From positions 1-24,467 of the forward strand of contig JAFTIG010000008.1 of assembly GCA_017457015.1 (NCBI GenBank): a stretch of DNA of 24,467 bases, in the 5' to 3' direction. The translations under genes and the position numbers were made by a program. This document shows, in pieces, positions 1 to 6,357 of this stretch (position 1 is the first letter of the stretch; every line of letters starts with the position of its first letter). The notes under the pieces are model-generated. The model was not told where the DNA came from, ran no database searches, and worked only from the letters and a program-made list of their open reading frames with translations. The stretch comes from Clostridia bacterium (GTDB lineage: Bacteria; Bacillota_A; Clostridia; Christensenellales; Borkfalkiaceae).

Positions 1-288
1 GAAGTCTTGGACTATTTGGACGGGCAACCTATACGAATACGGGGCAGACATTACAACCGTGTTGCGTGTTACGATACGGTTTATATCGTGTCAAATCTAT
101 CTTTACAAGAACAATATACAAACATACAGCAAAACGAGCCTAAAACTTGGGCGGCGTTTTGCCGACGTATAACGGCGGTATATAATTTTGACGAAAGCAA
201 AGAAATCCCCGTAAACAAAATTACGGGGAAATTACAAAGTAAACCTATTTTAATACCTATTGACGACGACAGCGAACTGCCGTTTTAA
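1..288 (+). CDS. Replication initiator (Rep/helicase), C-terminal end, partial
   Basis: The reading frame is open from the first base and continues past the window edge, so the TTG at 7 is not a real start. About 95 residues are visible. They resemble the C-terminal part of Firmicutes Rep proteins that combine a rolling-circle endonuclease with a superfamily 3 type helicase. The stretch DYLDGQP is followed by a hydrophobic strand ending in SN (VYIVSN, helicase motif C-like), then the spaced motifs YTNIQ and FCRRI, and a basic/acidic tail. The endonuclease and Walker A motifs would be upstream of the window. Such proteins nick and unwind the element's origin. The family call rests on the C-terminal pattern only. 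Confidence 0.6.
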   Translation, partial: EVLDYLDGQPIRIRGRHYNRVACYDTVYIVSNLSLQEQYTNIQQNEPKTWAAFCRRITAVYNFDESKEIPVNKITGKLQSKPILIPIDDDSELPF

Positions 289-336
289 GCACTTATGAAA
301 AGAAAATACTTTAAGGCGATAAAAGGAGTTTTTTAT

Positions 337-522
337 ATGCAAAATAATATACCACTTGGAATAAGCGTTATTTACTTTAATGAGCCAAACAAAAATATAT
401 ATGCAAAACTACCGCTCGATAAAGAGCAAGCAAAAAGGCTGTCAAAGCGTATCTATAAGGACGCTATGACAGCCATTGCAACCGAACGGGCAAGCCGTGA
501 GCAATTAGCCCCTTGCGACTAA
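337..522 (+). CDS. Small hypothetical protein of the mobile element
   Basis: I do not recognise this 61-residue protein. The upstream in-frame ATG at 295 has no ribosome-binding site, while the ATG at 337 follows AAAAGGAG with 8 bases of spacing, so 337 is chosen. The N-terminal half is beta-like (IPLGISVIYF), the middle is basic and helical (KEQAKRLSKRIYKDA), and it ends in APCD. It follows the Rep gene by 48 bases in the same direction, which suggests cotranscription and a role in the element. The frame stays open for 50 codons after the TAA, but nothing supports read-through. Confidence 0.5.
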   Translation: MQNNIPLGISVIYFNEPNKNIYAKLPLDKEQAKRLSKRIYKDAMTAIATERASREQLAPCD

Positions 523-634
523 CTGTTTGCCATACAGCGGATAGTCCGACAAAGGCAATTCAACGGCGCAATAAAACTCCCGTCTATTTACCTTATATAT
601 TATAGTGTGCGTTTTAGCCGTTTTCAGTTCCACC

Positions 635-673
635 AAAAAAGAAAGAGATGCATATCGCATCTCTTTCTTTTTT
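635..673. terminator. Bidirectional intrinsic terminator
   Basis: Perfect 17-bp inverted repeat: the left arm 635-651 begins with six A and the right arm 657-673 ends with six T, around a 5-base loop. The flanking A and T runs make it a terminator on both strands. It closes the Rep-side transcription unit. Confidence 0.85.
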
Positions 674-682
674 GATATGTTA

Positions 683-712
683 AAGATTTACGCGGGGATT
701 TGCTGGGGGGGA
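683..712 (+). repeat. G-rich dispersed repeat, copy A
   Basis: The sequence begins AAGATTTACGCGGGG and continues TTTGCTGGGG. It matches copy B (4907-4936) at 22 of the first 26 positions. A T-rich stretch (TTCTTTTT type) precedes both copies. The pattern resembles REP-type elements mobilised by Y1 transposases, but no such transposase is in the window. Confidence 0.5.
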
Positions 713-963
713 GAAAATCGTCGATGGCGATTTGTCCGCTTGGGAAGATAAAAGGAAAAGTTATAAAATGAGCGGACTAAACAGTCTAGTGGGGTATTTA
801 TCGTAAGTTGGTGCATCTTTTGCACGTTAAAAATATACCTGTGACTTATTATGTTCGATTGAAAAAATCGTCGTGCGTGTTAAATTCAACTAGTGATTGG
901 CAAAGAGTGCCCAAAAACCAGTCAGCCATGACAATATGATATAGATCTGTTCTAAAAATTACA

Positions 964-988
964 CCCCCGTTCCATTTCGGAGCGGGGG
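964..988 (-). terminator. Terminator of the redox operon
   Basis: CCCCCGTTCC (964-973) pairs with GGAGCGGGGG (979-988), 10 bp with one wobble and a 5-base loop. Read on the minus strand it lies about 27 bases past the last stop codon of the operon. The following T tract is short and interrupted (TGTAATTTTTAG), so strength is uncertain. Confidence 0.6.
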
Positions 989-1015
989 ATGTTTTCATAT
1001 ATGTATTATAGAGTA

Positions 1016-1432
1016 TTATTTTGTAGAATTCAAGATTTGGGCAGCAAACTTTTTTGCATTCTCAATATCCTTTTCATTAGGTCTGCCCTTGTGGATCATT
1101 CTAAACTGACCTCTGCAATGAAACTCCTCGTCTGAAACTGCAACGCCTAGCTTGTTCGCTACCTTTGCTATGGGCTTTCTCATAGATTTCATCATCGCAG
1201 ACGTACCAAAGCATACGATTTTGCCAATATTGTCTTTGTTGTCAGCAATAAAGCGTTTTACAGAATCGTCCGCATCAAAAGCATAAAAGGAAGATCCGAG
1301 GAACAAGACATCTACCTTTTCTTCAAGTGGATGTTTTATGGTTTGCGCGGGGCAACCAACGACATCCGCGATTGCCTTTGCTAATTTTTCCGTGTTACCA
1401 GAGCGTGTGTAGTAGCGTACTTGATATTTCAT
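1016..1432 (-). CDS. Flavodoxin-like protein
   Basis: This 138-residue protein has a flavodoxin fold signature: a first strand (YQVRYYT) followed by the FMN phosphate-binding loop RSGNTEKLA at about residues 10-18. A second strand VDVLFLGSSFYAF and a third KIVCFGTSA are also visible. It would carry electrons through bound FMN in the cytoplasm, probably for a partner in the same operon. It is the last gene of a five-gene minus-strand operon, 59 bases after the FakA-like gene, with a GGGAGGA ribosome-binding site about 13 bases before ATG. It differs clearly from the other flavodoxin in the operon and is near the short end of the family range. The electron partner cannot be read from sequence. 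Confidence 0.75.
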   Translation of the reverse strand: MKYQVRYYTRSGNTEKLAKAIADVVGCPAQTIKHPLEEKVDVLFLGSSFYAFDADDSVKRFIADNKDNIGKIVCFGTSAMMKSMRKPIAKVANKLGVAVSDEEFHCRGQFRMIHKGRPNEKDIENAKKFAAQILNSTK

Positions 1433-1491
1433 AATCTTTCAATTTCCTCCCGACTATAATATTTTCAGTTTTCTAAGCTTATAAACAGCGA

Positions 1492-1743
1492 TTATCCCTG
1501 TAGTCCCCTTGACTGTCTATCCATATCTTCCACGACGATGTCGTAGATTTCGCCAAGAGAAGCGCAATACTTCAAAACATCCCACGGTTCATTAGTGTGG
1601 AAGTGAATTTTTATCAGTGTTTCATCTCCAACGGCAAGCAGGGAATCTCCATCGAAGTTTTTGATAAAATAGTCCTTGATTGTACCTTCGTCGAGATCGG
1701 CGTCTTCTATCAAAAGTTGTACATCATATCTGTATTCAAGCAT
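1492..1743 (-). CDS. Stand-alone FakA/YloV-like domain protein
   Basis: This 83-residue protein resembles one segment of the DAK2-family fatty acid kinase FakA (YloV), the part with the signature IKIHFHTNEPWDVLKY (compare family KVHVHTNDP) followed by GEIYDIVVEDMDRQ. It begins with a strand YRYDVQLLI and a loop GDSLLAVGDETL typical of the same domain. The N-terminal DhaL-type kinase domain and the distal FakB-binding part are absent. The gene is intact, with AAGGAG before ATG and a normal stop, so it is a small free-standing domain rather than an obvious pseudogene. It sits between two flavodoxin genes, which suggests a role in the same pathway. Catalysis is unlikely without the kinase domain; its function is unknown. 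Confidence 0.6.
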   Translation of the reverse strand: MLEYRYDVQLLIEDADLDEGTIKDYFIKNFDGDSLLAVGDETLIKIHFHTNEPWDVLKYCASLGEIYDIVVEDMDRQSRGLQG

Positions 1744-1775
1744 GATTTATCTCCTTATATTGTTCAAGAATTTTG

Positions 1776-2255
1776 TTAGTCTTGGATCAAGCCATCAGCC
1801 CACAGTTTCAGATTTTTCTCTGAAACCTTATCGTCGAATCGTTTTCCTTCGTCAACGTTGGCACAGGTAAGTTCATGGATTCGCTGAGCCGTGCTGCCAA
1901 TATCACTGCTACCGGCGGTACAGAACGGGATAATGAATTTACCCTTAAAATCGTAGGATGTAAGGAATGTATCAACCACGCTCGGCTCTCGTCCCCACCA
2001 AATCGGGAAACCGACAAATATAACGTCATATTGCGCCATATTCTCTACCATAGAACAAACGGCAGGGCGGCAGGCAAGGTCTTGCATTTCAAGGGAACTT
2101 CTCGATTGCTCGTTTCTCCAATCAAGGTCTGCTTTTGTGTAGGGAACTTCAGGGCAAATTTGAAACAAATCCGCACCCTTAGCTTTTGCAAGCACTTTGG
2201 CAACCTTTTTGGTTACGCCGCTTGCGGAAAAATACGCGACTAAAATCTTCGACAT
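1776..2255 (-). CDS. Flavodoxin
   Basis: This 159-residue flavodoxin has the N-terminal FMN phosphate loop (YFSASGVTKKVA, about residues 8-19) and the isoalloxazine-side loop GFPIWWGREP near residue 85, followed by IIPFCTAGSSDIG. The WWG motif is typical of the flavodoxin_4-type proteins common in anaerobic Firmicutes. It should bind FMN non-covalently and act as a low-potential one- or two-electron carrier in the cytoplasm. An AGGAGG ribosome-binding site precedes the ATG. It lies 18 bases downstream of the nitroreductase and 32 bases upstream of the FakA-like gene in the same operon, so its partner may be the nitroreductase or the radical SAM enzyme. Confidence 0.88.
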   Translation of the reverse strand: MSKILVAYFSASGVTKKVAKVLAKAKGADLFQICPEVPYTKADLDWRNEQSRSSLEMQDLACRPAVCSMVENMAQYDVIFVGFPIWWGREPSVVDTFLTSYDFKGKFIIPFCTAGSSDIGSTAQRIHELTCANVDEGKRFDDKVSEKNLKLWADGLIQD

Positions 2256-2273
2256 AATTGATCCTCCTAAAAC

Positions 2274-3077
2274 TTAAATTTTGAATTTATAAGAAGCGAT
2301 ATACTCCATACTGTTTTTGCAGGGAATATTAGGCTCTTCGATCACAAACTGGGTGTTAATGCCTTGCTCCTTTGCCGTAAGCTCAAAATGACAAAGAGCA
2401 ATGCCCATATCGATTTTCTGTATATCAATCCTGCCGCCGTTAAAGTTTTTCGAGCGTTGCAAGTAGAAATGCACTATGCCATCCATAACGACAATGCGCC
2501 ACGGCTGTTTGTTGACGGCAGAAGGGGCTAAGCGCGTCATCTCGATCGGCAAGAATAGCTTGCCTGCCACATCAGATGTCAACGGTGTATCGAAGTTTTT
2601 CCAAAAAGCAATCTTCTCAAAAGGAAAACGGTTATCGGCTTTAATGCCCTTACGCATCATTCTTTCACGCAATGACATCTTTGCTGCAGGATAGCCGAGA
2701 GGACTTACGCAGGGCATAACTTCATCCTCGGTAAGTTCCATTGCTTTTTCAAAAGCATCTCTGTCCATCGTGCCGCCAATCCATACCGTGCCAATTCCAA
2801 GCGATTGTGCGTATAACACCAGCTTTTCAAAAGCGTAGCCAAAGGCCTCATTCAAATGCGGTGCATCTTTTATTTTTGCGCCAATATATAGATCGGCTCC
2901 TACAACCACTGGACACCCCATTTTTGGAAGTAATTTAAATTCAATAGGGAGTTTATAAGGATTATCAATGATTTCTATATAAGAAAATAGTTTTTCCTTG
3001 TCCGTTGCCGTCAACTCCCGGCTGTCAAAAGTACGGACGCTTCTGCGCTCGCGTACGAGCTTTTCCATATTATTCAT
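2274..3077 (-). CDS. Nitroreductase family protein (TM1586 type)
   Basis: This 267-residue protein begins with the nitroreductase signature ERRSVRTF and continues through a tandem-like FMN-reductase fold: LVLYAQSLGIGTVWIGG and SPLGYPAAKMSLRERM in the first half, LAPSAVNKQPWRIVV in the second. This order fits the TM1586-type group, in which one chain carries two nitroreductase-like halves. The family reduces nitro compounds, quinones or flavins using FMN and NAD(P)H; the physiological substrate here is unknown. The start codon overlaps the radical SAM gene by 8 bases, and its AAGGAG lies inside that gene, so translation is probably coupled. A divergent HxlR regulator parallels the HypR/HypO and YodB/YodC arrangements of Bacillus subtilis. 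Confidence 0.82.
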   Translation of the reverse strand: MNNMEKLVRERRSVRTFDSRELTATDKEKLFSYIEIIDNPYKLPIEFKLLPKMGCPVVVGADLYIGAKIKDAPHLNEAFGYAFEKLVLYAQSLGIGTVWIGGTMDRDAFEKAMELTEDEVMPCVSPLGYPAAKMSLRERMMRKGIKADNRFPFEKIAFWKNFDTPLTSDVAGKLFLPIEMTRLAPSAVNKQPWRIVVMDGIVHFYLQRSKNFNGGRIDIQKIDMGIALCHFELTAKEQGINTQFVIEEPNIPCKNSMEYIASYKFKI

Positions 3078-4173
3078 TCTGTTTACTCCTTTTTATGATT
3101 GCTTCGACTTTATCCTTCTGTTCAAATAACACGCATCCGCCTATGTGCTTACCCGTTAGAATACTCTCGCTTTGCAGAGCGCGGAATAGATCGGATTGAA
3201 GCGCTTCTCGAAGAGAAGTCTCACATACGTTGATATCGGAATAGGGGGAAAACGGACAGGGTTCAGCTCCACCGTGAGAGTTAATGTGGAAGAAACCTCT
3301 GCCTGCGGCAAGGCAACCGCCCGTGCTTTTTTCATCACCCGGAAAGGCAATAAATATCATATCGGAATAAGAAGCGCGAAGCTCTCCTATATTCTGATCC
3401 ATTAGAGCGCGATCTTCGTCAGTGGGGGCAAGAAAAGCGGTCGATGCGTTGACGGGAACGTACTCTACATAAAATACGACCTTACAGCCACGATTATTCA
3501 AATTTTCCACGAAATCGCGGGAGAATACCTCAACGAGATTTTTACGGGTGACGGTGACGGATGCACCGAAGATCAAATGATTTTTCCGCATTATCTCCAT
3601 ACCGTCAACGAGTTTTTCGTACACACCTTCGCCGCGGCGAGAGTCGGTCTTTTCCTTATGCCCTTCAATGCTGAACACGGGAACGAGATTACGGTGCTTT
3701 TCAAACAAAGTGAGATATGTATCGTCAATCATCGTTCCGTTGGTGAAGATCGGGAAAAGAATTTCGGGAACGTCGCCTGCCACACGGATGACGTCACGGC
3801 GAAGCATTGGTTCACCGCCAGCAAGAAGAATAAAGCTAATGCCGAGGTCTTTTGCTTCATGAAATATCTTCAACCATTCGGCGTCGCTTAACTGCTCGAC
3901 CGAAGAGGAATCGCAGCAGGACTGATTGTGACGTGCATAGCAACCTGCACAGTGAAGATTACAACTGCTCGTAATGCTTGCTATCAGGAAGGGCGGGATG
4001 TGCTCACCGTGTTCTTTCAACTCGGCTCTCTTCCGCGCGGCTTCCTTTACACTACGGCTGTATTTTAGCATAAACGCGCTTTCTTTCGGGTTCTTCAAGG
4101 TGGCGCGAAGAATATTCTTTACAAGATTTTCAACCCCGTTCGTGAGATATTGGGCAAGATCAAAGGCTTTCAA
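3070..4173 (-). CDS. Radical SAM protein with C-terminal auxiliary-cluster cysteines
   Basis: This 367-residue protein has the radical SAM motif CNLHCAGC (Cys71, Cys75, Cys78) that binds the [4Fe-4S] cluster and S-adenosylmethionine, plus the SAM-binding motif AGGEP (118-122). Near the C-terminus are Cys287, the G-x4-C element ending at Cys306, Cys317 and Cys347, a pattern like a Twitch/SPASM domain holding an extra iron-sulfur cluster. An odd paired Cys86-Cys87 lies just after the core motif. The start is a TTG at 4173 with GGGAG 12 bases upstream; no ATG fits. It is the first gene of the redox operon, read from a consensus promoter. Twitch/SPASM enzymes often modify peptides or are anaerobic maturases, but no precursor peptide is visible, so the substrate is unknown. 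The flavodoxins downstream could be its electron donors. Confidence 0.82.
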   Translation of the reverse strand: MKAFDLAQYLTNGVENLVKNILRATLKNPKESAFMLKYSRSVKEAARKRAELKEHGEHIPPFLIASITSSCNLHCAGCYARHNQSCCDSSSVEQLSDAEWLKIFHEAKDLGISFILLAGGEPMLRRDVIRVAGDVPEILFPIFTNGTMIDDTYLTLFEKHRNLVPVFSIEGHKEKTDSRRGEGVYEKLVDGMEIMRKNHLIFGASVTVTRKNLVEVFSRDFVENLNNRGCKVVFYVEYVPVNASTAFLAPTDEDRALMDQNIGELRASYSDMIFIAFPGDEKSTGGCLAAGRGFFHINSHGGAEPCPFSPYSDINVCETSLREALQSDLFRALQSESILTGKHIGGCVLFEQKDKVEAIIKRSKQNE

Positions 4174-4233
4174 AATAAAAAATTTCTCCCAAATAAGAAT
4201 TTATCCTTTACTTTACTTTTGTTATCTGCTATG

Positions 4234-4263
4234 ATTATACTATCAACAATATTCGTGTGTCAA
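4234..4263 (-). promoter_or_regulatory. Sigma-A promoter of the redox operon
   Basis: On the minus strand TTGACA (4263-4258) is followed after 18 bases by TATAAT (4239-4234). Both hexamers are perfect consensus. It lies about 60 bases upstream of the radical SAM start codon. Confidence 0.85.
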
Positions 4264-4284
4264 GTATATGGAAAACACAACTTA

Positions 4285-4301
4285 TTGTTAGCAAGTAACA
4301 A
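4285..4301. promoter_or_regulatory. Candidate HxlR operator
   Basis: Inverted repeat TTGTTA (4285-4290) / TAACAA (4296-4301) with a 5-base spacer. It lies between the start of the regulator gene and the divergent operon promoter, 21 bases upstream of the operon -35. A weak plus-strand promoter for the regulator (TCAACA 4243-4248, 16 bases, TATATG 4265-4270) would place this site at its transcription start, which fits autoregulation. Inferred from position and symmetry only. Confidence 0.4.
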
Positions 4302-4329
4302 AAATATGAGTAAAAGGAGAAATAGAAGT

Positions 4330-4653
4330 ATGTCTATTAGTCATAACTGCCCGTGTACCGAATCCTGCCCGCTTCAGCACGCAATGGAAATGATAGGGGG
4401 GAAATGGAAGCTTGCCATATTATGTTCTCTCAGTATAGACGGAAAAGCCCGCTATAACGAGCTTTTACGAAAAATCAAAGGAATTTCCAATACGATGCTT
4501 GCTAGGTCCTTGCAAGAACTGGAAAGCGATAGGCTTATTCGGCGTTCGGAATATTTAGAAGTGCCGATTCGTGTAGAATACGAGATTACCAATAAGGTAA
4601 AAGAGCTTGCGCCCATTCTCGTTCAGCTCGCACAATGGGCGGCGAAACAATAA
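4330..4653 (+). CDS. HxlR-family transcriptional regulator, possibly redox-sensing
   Basis: This 107-residue protein is a winged-helix MarR-like regulator of the HxlR group, recognised by CPLQHAMEMIGGKWKLAILC near the N-terminus and the recognition-helix region ARYNELLRKIKGISNTMLARSLQELE. The ATG at 4330 is chosen because AGGAG lies 10 bases upstream; longer in-frame starts would run through the divergent promoter. The N-terminus carries Cys7, Cys9 and Cys13, with Cys13 at the usual HxlR position and Cys32 in the first core helix. In B. subtilis YodB and HypR, N-terminal cysteines sense quinones, diamide or hypochlorite and control nitroreductases. Divergence from a nitroreductase/flavodoxin operon points to a similar job here, as repressor or activator. 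Confidence 0.85.
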   Translation: MSISHNCPCTESCPLQHAMEMIGGKWKLAILCSLSIDGKARYNELLRKIKGISNTMLARSLQELESDRLIRRSEYLEVPIRVEYEITNKVKELAPILVQLAQWAAKQ

Positions 4654-4814
4654 AAAACTATAAATAAAATTTAACATATGAGTTTGTTTGTGTGAGAAAA
4701 CATATGTTGGCAGTTTTAGCGACGACTTTAGTCATATCGTTAATGAACTCATTTTGGAATTGTATCAAAATCGGTTATTTTTCACAAATAGAGAACAAGA
4801 GACTTATTGCATAT

Positions 4815-4863
4815 AAAACCCAAAGTTACGCACGACAAAGTGTGGATCTTTGGGCTTTTATTT
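4815..4863 (+). terminator. Terminator after the HxlR gene
   Basis: CCCAAAG (4819-4825) pairs with CTTTGGG (4848-4854), flanked by AAAA on the left and CTTTTATTT on the right. The 22-base loop can fold further through GCAC/GTGT. It lies about 165 bases past the regulator stop codon. Confidence 0.6.
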
Positions 4864-4906
4864 ATAAGATCATAATCTACAACCCTTCTTTTCTTTTTGA
4901 AAGGCT

Positions 4907-4936
4907 AAGATTTACACGGGAAATTGCAGGGGACAG
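4907..4936 (+). repeat. G-rich dispersed repeat, copy B
   Basis: Begins AAGATTTACACGGG, continues AATTGCAGGGG and ends ACAG. It is the partner of copy A at 683-712 (22 of the first 26 positions identical). The two copies are in the same orientation and enclose the whole redox cluster. Confidence 0.5.
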
Positions 4937-4940
4937 CTAA

Positions 4941-5298
4941 TAACGGTTTTAAAATTGTAAAATGGAAGAAAAACGTTAAAAGTTACCTATCCTTTCTTTA
5001 TAGTGATATGATTAAAAAATCTTTTAAAAAACTATGCAAAAAAATAAATTTATATGATATACTGTTTTTAATAAATGATTGTCAAAAAAGAGAGCAATTA
5101 GGTCAAAAATATAATGGAAAAGTTTAACGGTATGCGTTATAATAAAAATAGGTTTTATAGTTAACTTAATAAAAATTTTTACTTAAAAACTCGATAATAA
5201 GTTTTCATTTTTATGTGTATAAAATTTGTAGAAACGTCAATTTTGTGATAAATTGCACTATTATGTCTACAGTATAGAAATTTAAATAATTTTTTGAA
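4941..5298. other. Very AT-rich non-coding stretch
   Basis: No credible gene. The short open frames here are low-complexity and lysine- and leucine-rich, without ribosome-binding sites. An inverted repeat TGTAGA (5227-5232) / TCTACA (5266-5271) is present but not assigned. The region probably serves as upstream promoter DNA for the catabolic operon. Confidence 0.5.
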
Positions 5299-5350
5299 AT
5301 ATTGCAGTAATTTTATTGCTAATTTTGCAATATATTTGTGCAAATTTTGC
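5299..5350. promoter_or_regulatory. Cluster of TTGCA repeats, candidate regulator-binding region
   Basis: ATATTGCA (5299-5306) and TGCAATAT (5326-5333) form a perfect 8-bp inverted repeat. Further TTGC, TGCAA and GTGCAAA half-sites follow up to the -35 box of the promoter at 5353. The density of the same pentamer in both orientations just upstream of a promoter suggests binding of a dimeric regulator. No regulator gene is adjacent. Confidence 0.35.
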
Positions 5351-5352
5351 TA

Positions 5353-5381
5353 TTTACATTAAAATTTAGTTGTGCTAAAAT
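5353..5381 (+). promoter_or_regulatory. Promoter of the amidohydrolase/GH29 operon
   Basis: TTTACA (5353-5358), a 17-base spacer, then TAAAAT (5376-5381). It lies about 50 bases before the start codon at 5434. Confidence 0.7.
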
Positions 5382-5392
5382 GTCATATGACA
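5381..5392. promoter_or_regulatory. Perfect palindrome at the transcription start, candidate operator
   Basis: TGTCATATGACA is a perfect 12-bp palindrome beginning at the last base of the -10 box and covering the expected start of transcription. A repressor bound here would block initiation. Confidence 0.4.
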
Positions 5393-5433
5393 GTTTATGT
5401 ATAGAAAAACACGATAAACAAGGAGAAAAAATA

Positions 5434-6330
5434 ATGATAATAGATATACACTCGCATTGTTACAAAAACCCTGTACCGTTTGTTACGCCTTTTTGTAATC
5501 CTGAAGAACTTATAAAGTTCTATAATAAAGAAGGCGTAGATAAAGCGGTATTACTTCCCGTAGTAAATAACGAGATATATTTTCCGCAGTCTAACGACGA
5601 AATTTTGGAAATTTGCGCGGCGTATCCCGATAGGTTTATTCCGTATTGCAACATAGATCCTAGGGCAATGACTAACGCGCCCAACGCGCCGTTACATAAA
5701 GTTTTAGAATACTACAAAAACAAAGGTTGTAAAGGCGTGGGAGAAGTAATGCCTAATATGGAACTCATGGATCCCAAGGTGCAAAACCTTTTCCGTGCGG
5801 CAGAAGAAGTTGATCTTCCTATCGTGTTTGACGGTTCTGACGTAAAAGACGGAGATTTTGGTCTTTACGACGATCCGGGACTACCGCAACTAGAGCATAC
5901 TTTACAACGTTTCCCAAAACTCAAAATATTCGGACACGGACCTGTGTTTTGGGCTGAACTTTTCCGTTTGCAAACCCCGGGTGAAAGGGGATACGTGTTT
6001 AATTTCCAGGGTACCGACCAAGTGGGTATGCGCGGAAATGAAAATGTGGTTGAAGGCGTAGTCCCCGTGCTTTTAAGAAGGTATGAAAACTTGCATTTGG
6101 ATTTGTCTGACGGTACGCCCGTAAGCGCGCTTTCAAGAAACTTTGAATTTACTAAAAAGTTCTTTATTGAATTCCAAGACAGAATGTATTTCGGAACGGA
6201 TATGTGCAATAAATACGTAGACTATCCGCACGTCAAATTTATAAACAAACTTTTAGAAGACGGCATTATTAGTAAAGAAATATACGACAAAGTAACGCAT
6301 AAAAACGCAATTAAACTTTTGGGATTATAG
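5434..6330 (+). CDS. Amidohydrolase family (COG2159-like) metal-dependent hydrolase
   Basis: This 298-residue TIM-barrel protein is related to amidohydrolase_2 enzymes (lactonases, decarboxylases). The ATG at 5434 is chosen because AAGGAG precedes it by 8 bases. The N-terminal metal motif is DIHSH (His6, His8). Later come KIFGHGPVFWAEL (His168) and FGTDM with the usual catalytic Asp (Asp256). Between them, the strand that normally ends in a metal-ligand His reads LPIVFDGSDV, with Asp133 in that place; GLYDDPGLPQLE after it is otherwise typical. No signal peptide, so cytoplasmic. It is cotranscribed with a GH29-like gene 27 bases downstream, suggesting hydrolysis of a sugar-derived product such as a lactone. 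The substrate is not known. Confidence 0.75.
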   Translation: MIIDIHSHCYKNPVPFVTPFCNPEELIKFYNKEGVDKAVLLPVVNNEIYFPQSNDEILEICAAYPDRFIPYCNIDPRAMTNAPNAPLHKVLEYYKNKGCKGVGEVMPNMELMDPKVQNLFRAAEEVDLPIVFDGSDVKDGDFGLYDDPGLPQLEHTLQRFPKLKIFGHGPVFWAELFRLQTPGERGYVFNFQGTDQVGMRGNENVVEGVVPVLLRRYENLHLDLSDGTPVSALSRNFEFTKKFFIEFQDRMYFGTDMCNKYVDYPHVKFINKLLEDGIISKEIYDKVTHKNAIKLLGL

Positions 6331-6357
6331 TTTAATATTGTGAAAGGAGAAAAAATA

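Larger units (their letters stand above)
1..680. mobile_element. Right-hand end of an integrated mobile element (putative)
   Basis: The left edge carries the end of a replication initiator of the kind found on small plasmids and integrative elements of Firmicutes, followed by one small unknown gene and a long bidirectional hairpin terminator. No integrase, relaxase or attachment site is visible inside the window, so the boundary near 680 is inferred from the end of element-type genes and the start of unrelated chromosomal-looking genes. The rest of the element would lie to the left. Confidence 0.4.
523..963. other. Intergenic region with small inverted repeats
   Basis: No credible gene was found on either strand. 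Besides the terminator and the G-rich repeat listed separately, there is a perfect 7-bp inverted repeat GTCCGCT (734-740) / AGCGGAC (771-777) with a 30-base spacer, and a small hairpin GTGCA-loop-TGCAC (810-824). Neither can be assigned a function from sequence. Confidence 0.5.

Noticed and set aside
523..675. Open frame continuing 50 codons after the TAA of the small mobile-element gene
   Set aside because: It has no start or ribosome-binding site, runs through the terminator hairpin, and an open stretch of this length is expected by chance in about one case in ten.
4692..4940. 82-codon open frame after the HxlR gene
   Set aside because: It has no ribosome-binding site, an unconvincing composition, and contains the probable terminator of the regulator gene and repeat copy B.
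4924..5127. 67-codon lysine-rich open frame in AT-rich DNA
   Set aside because: Low-complexity composition, no ribosome-binding site and no recognisable domain.
5865..6209. 114-codon minus-strand open frame inside the amidohydrolase gene
   Set aside because: Shadow of a clearly conserved gene on the other strand; no own signals.
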